This document shows positions 7,815 through 15,681 of a stretch of 24,851 nt of DNA, piece by piece. A program made the position numbers and the translations under genes. Under the pieces are notes generated by a model that saw nothing but the letters and a program-made list of their open reading frames with translations, was not told where the DNA came from and did no database searches. The stretch covers positions 1-24,851 of the forward strand of contig JAKCEC010000003.1 in NCBI GenBank assembly GCA_021841725.1, in the 5' to 3' direction. This DNA comes from Actinomycetes bacterium. GTDB taxonomy: Bacteria > Actinomycetota > Acidimicrobiia > Acidimicrobiales > RAAP-2. Numbering within the stretch: the first letter of the stretch is position 1; every line of letters begins with the position of its first letter.

Positions 7815-9029
7815 TCAGTCCCGCGACGGCGCCCCCACACCGGGTAAACGGCGCGCCCAGCGCCAGAGTGCGAGGTCGTAGACCCCCTTGACCACCCCCG
7901 CCACGAGCAGAGGGGCGCCGAGACTGATCGACTGCAGAACCCCACCCAGCAACGGGGCGAAGGGGCGCACCGAATAGCGAGCGGCGTTCGTGACGGCGGC
8001 CGCGGCGGTGCGTTCCTGGGGCGTGACAATCGTCATGATCAGGGCTTGACGCGTGGGCGTATCCATCTGCGACGTCGTGGTGCGCACCAGCAGGAGAGTC
8101 GCCGCCACCGCGAAGTTGGGGGCGAACACCATGGACGCCATGACCACGTTGCTCGGCAGGTGCGTCCAGACCATGGTCGGCACCAGACCGAAGCGCCGGG
8201 CCACCCGGGGCGCGATCATCACCGACACCGCCTGCAACACCGAGACACTGAAGAACAACCACCCCAGCGTCGCGAGGGACACGTGGTAGCGCGACGACAT
8301 GTAGTAGGAGAGGAAGCCGGTGGTGACGAGTCCGCCACCGGCTGCGTCCACGGCGAAGAGACGCGCGACGCGGTGCACGACGGTTCGCGAGGGTCCCAGT
8401 TTCGTACGCAGCGGCCGAATCCGTTGGCCGTCCACGCCCTCGGTGTGCGGCGCCTCCACCGACGCGGAGAGGCGCCCGGCGCACAGGGCCCCCCCGAGAC
8501 CCACGGGCACCAGCACCACGAAGAGCCACGCGTGGTTCGTGGTCGGCGCCGCCACCCCCGCCACCCCCGCGCCCAGGGCGCCCAGTGCCCCGAAAGCCGC
8601 GCCCGCCGCGTTGTACCACCCGTACACGCGACCGGTCCCCGCGTCGTCGCCGGCCAGCATCACCTGCTCCAAGGTGCTCGCCGCACCGTTGTCCACCACG
8701 TCCGTCGACAGGGTTCCGGTGGCGGCGACCAGGAAGAACAACCACAGCGGCGGATTGGTCGCCACCACTGCGCCCACGAGCGCGACACCCACGAAGAAGA
8801 GGGCGTACGAGCGACGGCGACCGAAGCGATCCGCTACCGCCCCCACCACGAGCGACGCGGCGGCGCTGCCCATGATCAAGGTGGCGAGCAAGATGCCCGC
8901 CGACACCGTAGAGACCCCGCGCGCCGCGAGGGTGGCCCCCAAGAGGACGGCGGTGAATCCGTAGCCGAAACCTCGAATCGCCTGTCCGCTCACCAGCAGT
9001 CGGGTGTCACGACTCAGCGGTGCACCCAT
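7815..9029 (-). CDS. MFS transporter (12-helix type)
   Basis: A 404 aa major facilitator superfamily protein with about twelve hydrophobic segments. The loop between helices 2 and 3 carries the MFS motif A as GAVADRFGRRRS. A second, weaker copy after the midpoint, IAPRVARRFGLV, reflects the internal duplication. A charged loop of about 40 residues between the two halves (EAPHTEGVDGQRIRPL and following) is typical. No substrate motif is recognisable; drug or metabolite export is the default for this type. The start is ATG at 9029. There is no ribosome site upstream, so the mRNA may be leaderless or initiation weak. It lies downstream of the FN3/neocarzinostatin-like gene on the same strand, separated by 122 bases with two hairpins. 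Confidence 0.85.
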   Translation of the reverse strand: MGAPLSRDTRLLVSGQAIRGFGYGFTAVLLGATLAARGVSTVSAGILLATLIMGSAAASLVVGAVADRFGRRRSYALFFVGVALVGAVVATNPPLWLFFLVAATGTLSTDVVDNGAASTLEQVMLAGDDAGTGRVYGWYNAAGAAFGALGALGAGVAGVAAPTTNHAWLFVVLVPVGLGGALCAGRLSASVEAPHTEGVDGQRIRPLRTKLGPSRTVVHRVARLFAVDAAGGGLVTTGFLSYYMSSRYHVSLATLGWLFFSVSVLQAVSVMIAPRVARRFGLVPTMVWTHLPSNVVMASMVFAPNFAVAATLLLVRTTTSQMDTPTRQALIMTIVTPQERTAAAAVTNAARYSVRPFAPLLGGVLQSISLGAPLLVAGVVKGVYDLALWRWARRLPGVGAPSRD

Positions 9030-9108
9030 GGGGACAGTCTTACCGACTCAGGTCGCGTCGCGCGTCGCCGTGCCCTTGCGTCGAACATTCCGCGCAGTCT
9101 CCGCCACT

Positions 9109-9136
9109 GCCGTTTCGGCGGACCCCGCTGGGGGTC
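9109..9136 (-). terminator. tandem hairpins downstream of the FN3/NCS-like gene
   Basis: Reading leftward from the stop at 9152, GACCCC-CAGC-GGGGTC (9121-9136) is a perfect 6-bp stem with a 4-base loop. It is followed at once by GCCG-AAA-CGGC (9109-9119). Both are GC-rich and there is no U-tract, so they may terminate, attenuate or protect the mRNA end before the MFS gene. Confidence 0.45.
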
Positions 9137-9151
9137 ACCGGTGGCGGGGCC

Positions 9152-9859
9152 TCAGGGTTGGAACGTGATGACCGTCTGCGTCGAGTCGCCACCGGTCGCG
9201 TTACCCGCACTGACCGCACAACTCGCGGCGTTGGTCGCGGTGGTCCCGCACGTGCCGTTACCGATGGTGCCCGTGGTCACGGTGAACGTCGTGGCCGGCA
9301 GTTGGCCGGTCGCGGTCACGATGATGGGCGTGGGAATCGAGGTGGGCAGCTTGCAACCGTTCTGGCCCTTCGCGTTGGCCAGGCACTCCACGAGGTAGAT
9401 GGCGTCCTTGGGCGTGAAGCCCGAGCCCGACACCATCACCTTTTGACCATTGTGCAGTCGCTTCGAGGGCGTCACCACCAAGACGCGCCGATGGGCGATG
9501 ACGGCCGTGGGCTTGACCGGATTCGACCACGGGGAACGAAGTCCGGCGCCGGAGCGGTTCACGGCGACGACGCTGAACCGGTACACGGTCCCGTTCTTGA
9601 GCCCCGTGACGGTGCAGTTAAAGGCGGACGTCGAACACGACGACGTGCCGGGATGCGACGACACGACGTACTTGGTGATGGGGGACGACCCGACCCGCAC
9701 CGGCTTGAGCCACGTCACGCGAGCACTCGCGTTTGCCGCCTGGGCGTGTACCGCGCGCGGGGCGGAGGGGGTTGTCGAGGACCCGTACGCCGCCGTCGCC
9801 GTCGCCAGAAACGACACCATGAGAAGTCCCGCGAGTGATGTCCGCATCGAAAGTCGCAT
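9152..9859 (-). CDS. secreted FN3 plus neocarzinostatin-like domain protein
   Basis: A 235 aa exported protein of unknown function. Residues 1-26 form a signal peptide: basic start MRLSMR, hydrophobic SLAGLLMVSFLATATAA, then a likely cleavage near AYGSS. Residues about 32-115 are a fibronectin type III domain (PSAPRAVHA, the strand around RVTWLKP, TVYRFSVVAVNRSG). Residues about 125-235 match the neocarzinostatin fold: VTPSKRL, GQKVMVSGSGF, AIYLVEC, then NGTCGTT, CAVSAGN and a final ITF strand. Cysteines 159/169 and 204/214 could form the family's two disulfides; 75/82 could form one in the FN3 domain. Neocarzinostatin apoprotein binds an enediyne, but no such biosynthetic genes are present here, so ligand and role are open. 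The ATG at 9859 has GGGAGG (9865-9870) five bases upstream; ATG at 9847 is the alternative. Confidence 0.8.
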   Translation of the reverse strand: MRLSMRTSLAGLLMVSFLATATAAYGSSTTPSAPRAVHAQAANASARVTWLKPVRVGSSPITKYVVSSHPGTSSCSTSAFNCTVTGLKNGTVYRFSVVAVNRSGAGLRSPWSNPVKPTAVIAHRRVLVVTPSKRLHNGQKVMVSGSGFTPKDAIYLVECLANAKGQNGCKLPTSIPTPIIVTATGQLPATTFTVTTGTIGNGTCGTTATNAASCAVSAGNATGGDSTQTVITFQP

Positions 9860-9948
9860 TACTGCCTCCCTTGTACTGAACGTCCTACCAGCAGTCTTAC
9901 TCCTTCTCAGCGCCCGACGCTAGTGACACGGCGGGCGACTCGCCGATC

Positions 9949-11526
9949 TCAGATCTCGAAGTCCCGGCTCTCCCCCCGGGGCGAGCGACGTGGCCCGAGC
10001 GTACGAACCGCGATGGCGGCGGCCACGAGCATTCCGACGCCGGCGAGCACCAGCGACTGTTCGAGGCCGTTGCGAAACGCTCCGTAGACCGCCGCCACGA
10101 CGTGGTCCTCGATCGAATTTCCCGCGCCGCTGCCCACCGTCATCCCCGGCGGGGCGGCGCCGGTCTCGATGAATTCGATGATCGTCTGAAAGTAGGCGTG
10201 GGGTATGTGCAGGGCGGCCAGGCGATGCTCCAGGGCGCCCGTCAACTGCGCGTTGACCAGCGCGCCCAGGACGGCGACGCCGAACACCGCGCCGAGCTCG
10301 CGGCTGGTGTTCGTCGCCGACGCCGCCATGCCCGAGCGTTCGGGCGGTACCTCGGCGAGCGTCACCGAGGTCATGGGGACGGCGCTCGAGCCGAAGCCGT
10401 ACCCCGCGAGGGCCAGCGTGGCCATCAGCCAGGCCGACGGATGCGAGGACTCGAGCAGGAGCGCCGACAACAAGATGCCCGCCCCCGCCATGACGCAGCC
10501 CTCGGCCATGGGCGCGCGCGGTCCGATGCGCGCCACCCGACGCCCGGCGAACGCCGAGGCCACGATCATCGCCCCGGCCATGGGCACGAACTCCAGCGCC
10601 GTGTGCGCCGGCGAGTAATTGATGACGGCGCTGAGGTAGAGGGCGGTGAAGAAGAAGATCGAGAAGACCGAGAAATACAGGATGAACGCCACCACGAGCG
10701 CACCGCTGAAGCGCGACGATCGAAAATACTGCAGGTCCAACAACGGCGATGCACTGTGACGCTCCACTCGCACGAAGGCGACGAGGGAGATGACCCCCGC
10801 GAGGAACAATCCAATGACCCCTGACGTCCGGTAACCGCTCGTCTCGCCCTGGATCACCGCGAAGGTCAGGGCCCCGATACCGAGCGACCCGAGGAGGAAA
10901 CCGCCGTAGTCGAGGCGCCCCGGCGCCGGACTCGAGGACTCCGGCACACTGCGCAGCGCCAACGCGATGATCAGCACCGCCGCCGCCACGTTGAACCAGA
11001 ACACGGCGGGCCAGTCGCCGAGGGCGACCAGTACGCCCCCGATCACCGGTCCCAGCGCCAACGCGAGGCCCGAGACCGCCGCCCAAGCGCCGATGGCGCG
11101 GGCGCGTTCACGCCCCTCCGGGTACAGTTGGCGCAAGACCGACAGCGTGCCGGGTTCCGAGGCCGCCGCTCCCACCCCCATGATCACCCGGGCGCCGATC
11201 AACCAACCCGGCGACGTGGCCAGGGCGCCCGCGAGCGAACCGGCACCGAAGAGCGCCAATCCCGCCAGCATGATGCGTCGGCGCCCCAGACGGTCGCCCA
11301 AACTTCCCCCGAGCAACATGAAACTGGCGAAGGTGAGTCCGTACCCGTTGACGACCCACTGCAGTTGGGTGACGCCCGCGTGCAGGTCCGCACGGACGCT
11401 GCCCAGGGCCACCGACACGATCGTCATGTCCATGAAGGTCACGAACATCACCAAACAGACGGTCACCAACGCGAGCCGACGCGAATATCGGGTCGGCGCG
11501 GCGACGTCAGTGTCTCGTTCAGTCAT
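9949..11526 (-). CDS. DHA2-family (14-helix) MFS exporter, EmrB/QacA type
   Basis: A 525 aa proton-driven exporter of the drug:H+ antiporter-2 family, judged by its length and about fourteen hydrophobic segments. Helix 1 has the family motif FMDMTIVSVAL. Motif A reads GGSLGDRLGRRR, and the antiporter motif C reads SGLALALGPVIGG. The substrate cannot be told; multidrug or metabolite export is usual. The ATG at 11526 follows a weak purine-rich stretch. The gene diverges from lutA across 207 bases, and the AT-rich palindrome at 11639-11656 may serve either or both. It is the first of a run of leftward genes continuing into the FN3/neocarzinostatin-like gene 89 bases downstream. Whether the pump and that secreted protein work together is speculation. 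Confidence 0.9.
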   Translation of the reverse strand: MTERDTDVAAPTRYSRRLALVTVCLVMFVTFMDMTIVSVALGSVRADLHAGVTQLQWVVNGYGLTFASFMLLGGSLGDRLGRRRIMLAGLALFGAGSLAGALATSPGWLIGARVIMGVGAAASEPGTLSVLRQLYPEGRERARAIGAWAAVSGLALALGPVIGGVLVALGDWPAVFWFNVAAAVLIIALALRSVPESSSPAPGRLDYGGFLLGSLGIGALTFAVIQGETSGYRTSGVIGLFLAGVISLVAFVRVERHSASPLLDLQYFRSSRFSGALVVAFILYFSVFSIFFFTALYLSAVINYSPAHTALEFVPMAGAMIVASAFAGRRVARIGPRAPMAEGCVMAGAGILLSALLLESSHPSAWLMATLALAGYGFGSSAVPMTSVTLAEVPPERSGMAASATNTSRELGAVFGVAVLGALVNAQLTGALEHRLAALHIPHAYFQTIIEFIETGAAPPGMTVGSGAGNSIEDHVVAAVYGAFRNGLEQSLVLAGVGMLVAAAIAVRTLGPRRSPRGESRDFEI

Positions 11527-11638
11527 GGACCGCGTCCTTCGTCGAGGGGCAACGACTTGAGGCCAACCTACACCGTCGCGTGGCCCGTCGAAGCCGATCT
11601 CGCCCGGCGCCCGACGGGTCGGAGTACTATCACTGAAA

Positions 11639-11656
11639 CGTTAAAATAATTTTACG
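11639..11656. promoter_or_regulatory. AT-rich imperfect palindrome upstream of lutA and the exporter
   Basis: CGTTAAAATAATTTTACG pairs at 7 of 9 positions and is strikingly AT-rich for this DNA. It overlaps the 8-mer TGAAACGT (11634-11641), which also occurs in the rha operator at 24514-24521. It lies 78 bases before the lutA ATG. TAAAAT (11642-11647) or TAATTT (11647-11652) could serve as a -10, but no good -35 is visible. It could be the operator of a LutR-like or the LacI-type regulator. Confidence 0.45.
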
Positions 11657-11733
11657 TCCGGAGGCCGCTGGATCGTGTCGCTTAGGTATTGTCAAGGTGT
11701 CGTGGCGATGTTCGCCCGGGGGAGGCGGTGCGC

Positions 11734-12477
11734 ATGAGAGTCGCCCTCTTCATCACGTGCGTCAACGACGGACTCTTCCCCGACACGCCGCGCGCGGTGG
11801 TCGACGTCCTCGAACGACTCGGTCACGAGGTCGTCTTCCCCACCCAACAGACCTGTTGCGGCCAGATGCACCTCAACGCGGGGTATCGCCAGGAGGGCTT
11901 GCACCTCGCCCAACGCTTTCGCCAAGTGTTCAGCGACTACGACGTCATTGTCTCACCGTCGGCCTCGTGCGTGGGCACGGTGCGCGAACTCTACGCCTCG
12001 TCGGCCCGCTCGCTCGGTGAGGAGGCCTTGGCCGATGACCTCGAGGAGGTCGCCCGTCGCACCTTCGAGTTCTCCGAGTTCCTCACCACCGTGCTGGGTG
12101 TTACCGACGTCGGGGCGAGCTTCCCCCACACCGTGGCGTACCACCCGACGTGTCACTCACTGCGGGTCCTCGGGCTCGACGAGGCACCCAAGACCCTGCT
12201 GCGCAACGTCCGCGGACTCGACTTGGTGGCGATTCCCGAGGAGAACGCCTGCTGCGGCTTCGGCGGCATGTTCTCGATCAAGAACGCCGATACCTCGGTC
12301 GCCATGGGTAAGGACAAGCTGGCGCACGTTCGCGCCACCGGCGCCGACGTGGTGTGCGCCCTCGACAATTCCTGCCTGACCCACCTCGGGGGCCTCTCGT
12401 CGCGCGCGCGCACCGGAATCACGATGATGCACGTGGCGGAGATTCTCGCCCGCCGTGACGGGGGTGCGCGTGTCTAG
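11734..12477 (+). CDS. lutA: LutA/LldE, lactate oxidation Fe-S subunit
   Basis: One subunit of the LutABC complex, which oxidises L-lactate to pyruvate in the cytoplasm without a flavin lactate dehydrogenase. The 247 aa length is normal for LutA. It has the two cysteine-rich CCG domains of the family: QTCCGQMHLNAG around residues 40-50 and NACCGFGGMFS in the second half, preceded by HPTCHSLR. These Cys clusters bind Fe-S and resemble the HdrB/GlpC type. The start is ATG at 11734, eight bases after a strong GGGGGAGG (11718-11725). A longer frame from 11689 is not needed. It overlaps the next gene by some 8-23 bases, so translation is coupled. The glycolate oxidase subunit GlcF is related, but the LutBC partner settles the call. 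Confidence 0.94.
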   Translation: MRVALFITCVNDGLFPDTPRAVVDVLERLGHEVVFPTQQTCCGQMHLNAGYRQEGLHLAQRFRQVFSDYDVIVSPSASCVGTVRELYASSARSLGEEALADDLEEVARRTFEFSEFLTTVLGVTDVGASFPHTVAYHPTCHSLRVLGLDEAPKTLLRNVRGLDLVAIPEENACCGFGGMFSIKNADTSVAMGKDKLAHVRATGADVVCALDNSCLTHLGGLSSRARTGITMMHVAEILARRDGGARV

Positions 12478-14647
12478 GGTCTTCTACACCGAACTCCCCT
12501 TCCCCACCCTCGCCAAGACCGCGCTGGCCGACGCGCAATTACGCGCGAACCTGGCCCACGCGACCACGACGATCCGCGACAAGCGCCTGCGCGTGGTGGG
12601 CGAACTCGACGACTGGGAAGAGTTGCGCAGCGCGGGGGCGGCGATCAAGGACTACTGCCTCGACCACCTGGACGAACTCTGTCTCGAACTCGAGAAGAAC
12701 GTGACCGCCCACGGCGGCGTCGTCCACTGGGCCCGCGACGCCGCCGAGGCCAACGACATCGTGGTGCGCTTGGTGCAGGCCACCGGCGTCGATTCGGTGG
12801 TCAAGGTGAAATCCATGGCGACCGCCGAGATCGAACTCAACGCGGCCCTGGAACGCCACGGCATCACGGCGTACGAGACCGACCTCGCCGAACTCATCGT
12901 GCAACTCGGCGACGACCTCCCCTCGCACATCCTGGTCCCGGCGATTCACAAGAATCGCTCCCAGATCCGTCAGATCTTCCTCGACGAGATGGGAAAGTCC
13001 GGTCTCCCCGCGCCCGCGGATCTCACCAACGATCCCCGGGCGCTCGCCGCCGCGGCCCGAGCTCACCTGCGCGAACGCTTCCTCTCGGCGCGCGTCGCCA
13101 TCTCGGGGGCCAACTTCGTCATCGCCGATTCCGGGGCCGTCGTCGTCGTCGAGTCCGAGGGCAACGGTCGGATGTGCCTCACGTTGCCCGACACCCTGAT
13201 CTCGGTGGTGGGCATCGAGAAAATCCTGCCCCACTGGCAGAGTCTCGAAGTCTTCATGCAATTGTTGCCGCGTTCGTCGACCGGCGAGCGCATGAACCCC
13301 TACACGTCCATCTTCACCGGGGCCACCGCGGGCAACGGTCCCTCGGACTTCCACCTGGTCCTGATCGACAACGGTCGTTCCTCGGCCCTCGCCGAGGAGA
13401 CCGGTCGCGACGTCCTGCGCTGCATCCGTTGTTCGGCCTGTCTCAACGTGTGCCCGGTCTACGAGCGCACCGGTGGACACTCCTACGGCAACCCCTACCC
13501 GGGCCCCATCGGCGCGGTACTGGTCCCGCAACTGCGCCGGGGCCAACGCACCGCGCTCGAGGACTCCCTCCCCTACGCGTCCTCCCTGTGCGGAGCGTGT
13601 TTCGAGGCGTGTCCCGTCAAGATCGACATCCCAAAGATCCTGGTGCGATTGCGGTCCGAGGTGGTGGATGAGAAGCGACGCGAACACCCGCGTGATCCCG
13701 AACTGATCTCCATGCGACTGATGGAGAAGGGTTTCGCCTCGGCGAGGGTCTTCCAGCGCCTGGTCGCGGCGGGCGGTCTGCTGGGGCGCCTGCGTCTGCG
13801 CACCCTGCGGTTCCTACCCCCGCCGCTGCACAAGTGGAGCGGCGCGCGTGACGCACCCGTGCCGCCGGCCACGTCATTTCGTTCGTGGTTCGCCACCACC
13901 CACCCGGCGGCCAACGTCGCGGGGCCCGCGTTGTCACCGTCGCGGGCACCGCTCGTCCACCACCACGACGCGCGCCACGACAGCGCCCCCGGTCACGTGG
14001 GCCGTGACGTCGCGGGGCGCGACGGGGTGCTCAGTTCCATCGGCGCGGCGCTCGGCGGCGAACGTCGCCGTTCGCCACTCCCCGCCGATCGGGCGTATCG
14101 CCTGCGGGGCGACCTCGACTCCGCGCCGCGCCGCGAACTGCTCATCGACCGCCTCGTCGACTACCGTGCGCAGGTCACGACCTGCGCACCCGACGAACTC
14201 GCCACCGTGGTGCGCGAGTTGTTGACGGCGCGGAACTCGACGTCGGTGGCCGTCGCCGCGGACGTGCCGGACGACTGGACCGCGGCGACGCACGCCGCCG
14301 TGCACGTCGACCACCCCCCCCTCTCGGTCGCCGATCTCGACGCTATTGACTCGACGCTCACCGGGTGCGCGGTCGCCGTGGCCCAGACCGGGACCATCGT
14401 GCTCGATTCGGGCGCGCGCCAGGGTCGACGCGCGCTCTCGCTCATCCCCGACCACCTCATCGTCGTCATCTTCGAGGACCAAATCGTCGAGGTCCTCCCC
14501 GAAGGGGTGGCGCGTCTGGACCCCACGTCGCCCCAGACCTGGATCTCGGGACCCTCGGCGACCTCGGACATCGAACTCGAGCGCATCGAGGGGGTGCACG
14601 GGCCCCGCTCGCTCGACGTCGTCATCGTAACCACCGCGACCGGCTGA
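12455..14647 (+). CDS. lutB: LutB-LutC fusion, lactate oxidation protein
   Basis: A single 730 aa protein carrying what are usually two subunits of the L-lactate oxidation complex. Residues about 1-475 are LutB: an N-terminal LUD domain (GANFVIADSGAVVVV, TLPDTLISVVG), then a ferredoxin-like part with CIRCSACLNVCP and CGACFEACPVK for Fe-S clusters, ending at the normal LutB tail SFRSWF. Residues about 476-518 are a linker rich in Ala, Pro and His. Residues about 519-730 are LutC: a second LUD domain with GRDGVLSSIG, AQTGTIVLDSG, RRALSLIPDHLIVVI and IVEVLPEG. The reading frame is continuous, with no sign of a frameshift. Three in-frame GTG starts (12455, 12464, 12470) overlap the lutA end. The last has the better-placed G-rich stretch, so the first few residues are uncertain. 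With LutA it should form the full complex. Confidence 0.93.
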   Translation: MTGVRVSRVFYTELPFPTLAKTALADAQLRANLAHATTTIRDKRLRVVGELDDWEELRSAGAAIKDYCLDHLDELCLELEKNVTAHGGVVHWARDAAEANDIVVRLVQATGVDSVVKVKSMATAEIELNAALERHGITAYETDLAELIVQLGDDLPSHILVPAIHKNRSQIRQIFLDEMGKSGLPAPADLTNDPRALAAAARAHLRERFLSARVAISGANFVIADSGAVVVVESEGNGRMCLTLPDTLISVVGIEKILPHWQSLEVFMQLLPRSSTGERMNPYTSIFTGATAGNGPSDFHLVLIDNGRSSALAEETGRDVLRCIRCSACLNVCPVYERTGGHSYGNPYPGPIGAVLVPQLRRGQRTALEDSLPYASSLCGACFEACPVKIDIPKILVRLRSEVVDEKRREHPRDPELISMRLMEKGFASARVFQRLVAAGGLLGRLRLRTLRFLPPPLHKWSGARDAPVPPATSFRSWFATTHPAANVAGPALSPSRAPLVHHHDARHDSAPGHVGRDVAGRDGVLSSIGAALGGERRRSPLPADRAYRLRGDLDSAPRRELLIDRLVDYRAQVTTCAPDELATVVRELLTARNSTSVAVAADVPDDWTAATHAAVHVDHPPLSVADLDAIDSTLTGCAVAVAQTGTIVLDSGARQGRRALSLIPDHLIVVIFEDQIVEVLPEGVARLDPTSPQTWISGPSATSDIELERIEGVHGPRSLDVVIVTTATG

Positions 14648-14753
14648 ACGGACCGACGGCGGCCACCGGAGGAGTTCGCGTTAGATTGGAATCACCGGAC
14701 CCGCGAGCAGTGGGTTCGTGGTGGCTGCGGCACTGTACGTCAGGAGAGCTGTT

Positions 14754-15662
14754 ATGAAGCGACGAGCGTGGAAGATGGTCAGCGTAGTGGCGGTCGCGTC
14801 CATCGGACTATCCGCGTGCAGTGTCCCGGCGGCACTCTCGGTGGCGCACCACACTTACGGGGGTAGCCCCTACCTCCATGTCCACTTCACGGCCTCCCTC
14901 ACCAGTTCCGATCCGGCGCTGGCCCACACGGCGGCGGCCCTCGCGCACCTGAGCTTCGACCTCAACGAACAGAGCCGCGCGGGGACGCCGATCTCACAAT
15001 CTCTCAATCAAGTCAACCAGGACCTCGTCGTGTGGCACGGCACCACGCGCGTCGCCACCTTCCTCGAGAGTCAGTCGAACCTGTACTTCAACGTGAACTT
15101 CACGACACTGGCCCAAGTGCCCGGGGCGTCGTCGAACTCCTCGTCGCTGGCGGCGCTGAGCCTCCTGCTCGGGAACCGCTGGATCGAACTGCCCTTCGCG
15201 CTCATCGCCCAGTACGCGCACTCACTGAAGGGCCTGAAACTAACGGCGTCGAATCTGGCCACCGGTCAGAACCAGCTGCTGAACGCCCTCGTCAGCCTGC
15301 TCGCCCGGGGCACCACGACACCCACGGCAACGGGATTCGAGCAGGCCGGATCGATGGCCCAGCTGGCGAACGCCCTCGTGTCCCAGTTCAAGGGCGTGGG
15401 GTTGCCCCCGTCGTCCCTCTCGAAGGTGAAGGGCTCGTACGCCCTGGACGTCACGATGTCGGGCGCTACGGCGACGGCGGTCGTCGTGCGGCTGGTGACG
15501 CCCACCGCGAAACACGGTGACGCCGTGGTGAAGGTCAGCGCCACCATCGCGCACCAGGCACTCGCGGTCGCCGTGCCCGCGTCGCCGCTCGTGATCACCC
15601 CGGCGCTCCTCAAGCAGTTCGGCGCGGGCGGGGGCTCGTTGTTGGGTGGCTCCCTGGGCTAA
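14754..15662 (+). CDS. lipoprotein of unknown function
   Basis: A 302 aa exported lipoprotein. It begins MKRRAWKMVSVV, with a hydrophobic segment leading to the lipobox GLSAC, so Cys at about residue 21 would be lipid-modified and the protein anchored outside the membrane. The mature part is rich in Ala, Ser, Thr and Leu. It alternates helical Leu/Ala stretches (TAAALAHLSFDL, SSSLAALSLLLGNRWIEL) with beta-like segments (YLHVHFTASL, SLYFNV-type strands, YALDVTMSG), and recalls the layout of actinobacterial LppX/LprG-like or solute-binding lipoproteins, but I do not recognise a family. ATG at 14754 is chosen over an upstream in-frame GTG because AGGAGAG (14742-14748) precedes it. A TAGATT at 14682-14687 may be its own -10. 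It lies 106 bases after lutBC and is convergent with rhaB. Confidence 0.75.
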   Translation: MKRRAWKMVSVVAVASIGLSACSVPAALSVAHHTYGGSPYLHVHFTASLTSSDPALAHTAAALAHLSFDLNEQSRAGTPISQSLNQVNQDLVVWHGTTRVATFLESQSNLYFNVNFTTLAQVPGASSNSSSLAALSLLLGNRWIELPFALIAQYAHSLKGLKLTASNLATGQNQLLNALVSLLARGTTTPTATGFEQAGSMAQLANALVSQFKGVGLPPSSLSKVKGSYALDVTMSGATATAVVVRLVTPTAKHGDAVVKVSATIAHQALAVAVPASPLVITPALLKQFGAGGGSLLGGSLG

Positions 15663-15681
15663 CGCGTCGGCGCCTCGTCGC

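Noticed and set aside
8046..9398. 450-codon open frame on the plus strand
   Set aside because: Lies antisense to the MFS gene; its product is rich in His, Arg, Gly and Gln with no domain, the usual shadow of GC-rich coding DNA.
9035..9900. GTAAGACTG occurring upstream of both the MFS gene (9035-9043) and the FN3/NCS-like gene (9892-9900)
   Set aside because: A nine-base match in two upstream regions; it does not fit a -10 hexamer well and could be chance, so no shared regulator is claimed.
12539..13687. 382-codon open frame on the minus strand
   Set aside because: Antisense to the LutB part of the fusion gene, whose sense-strand product is unmistakable.
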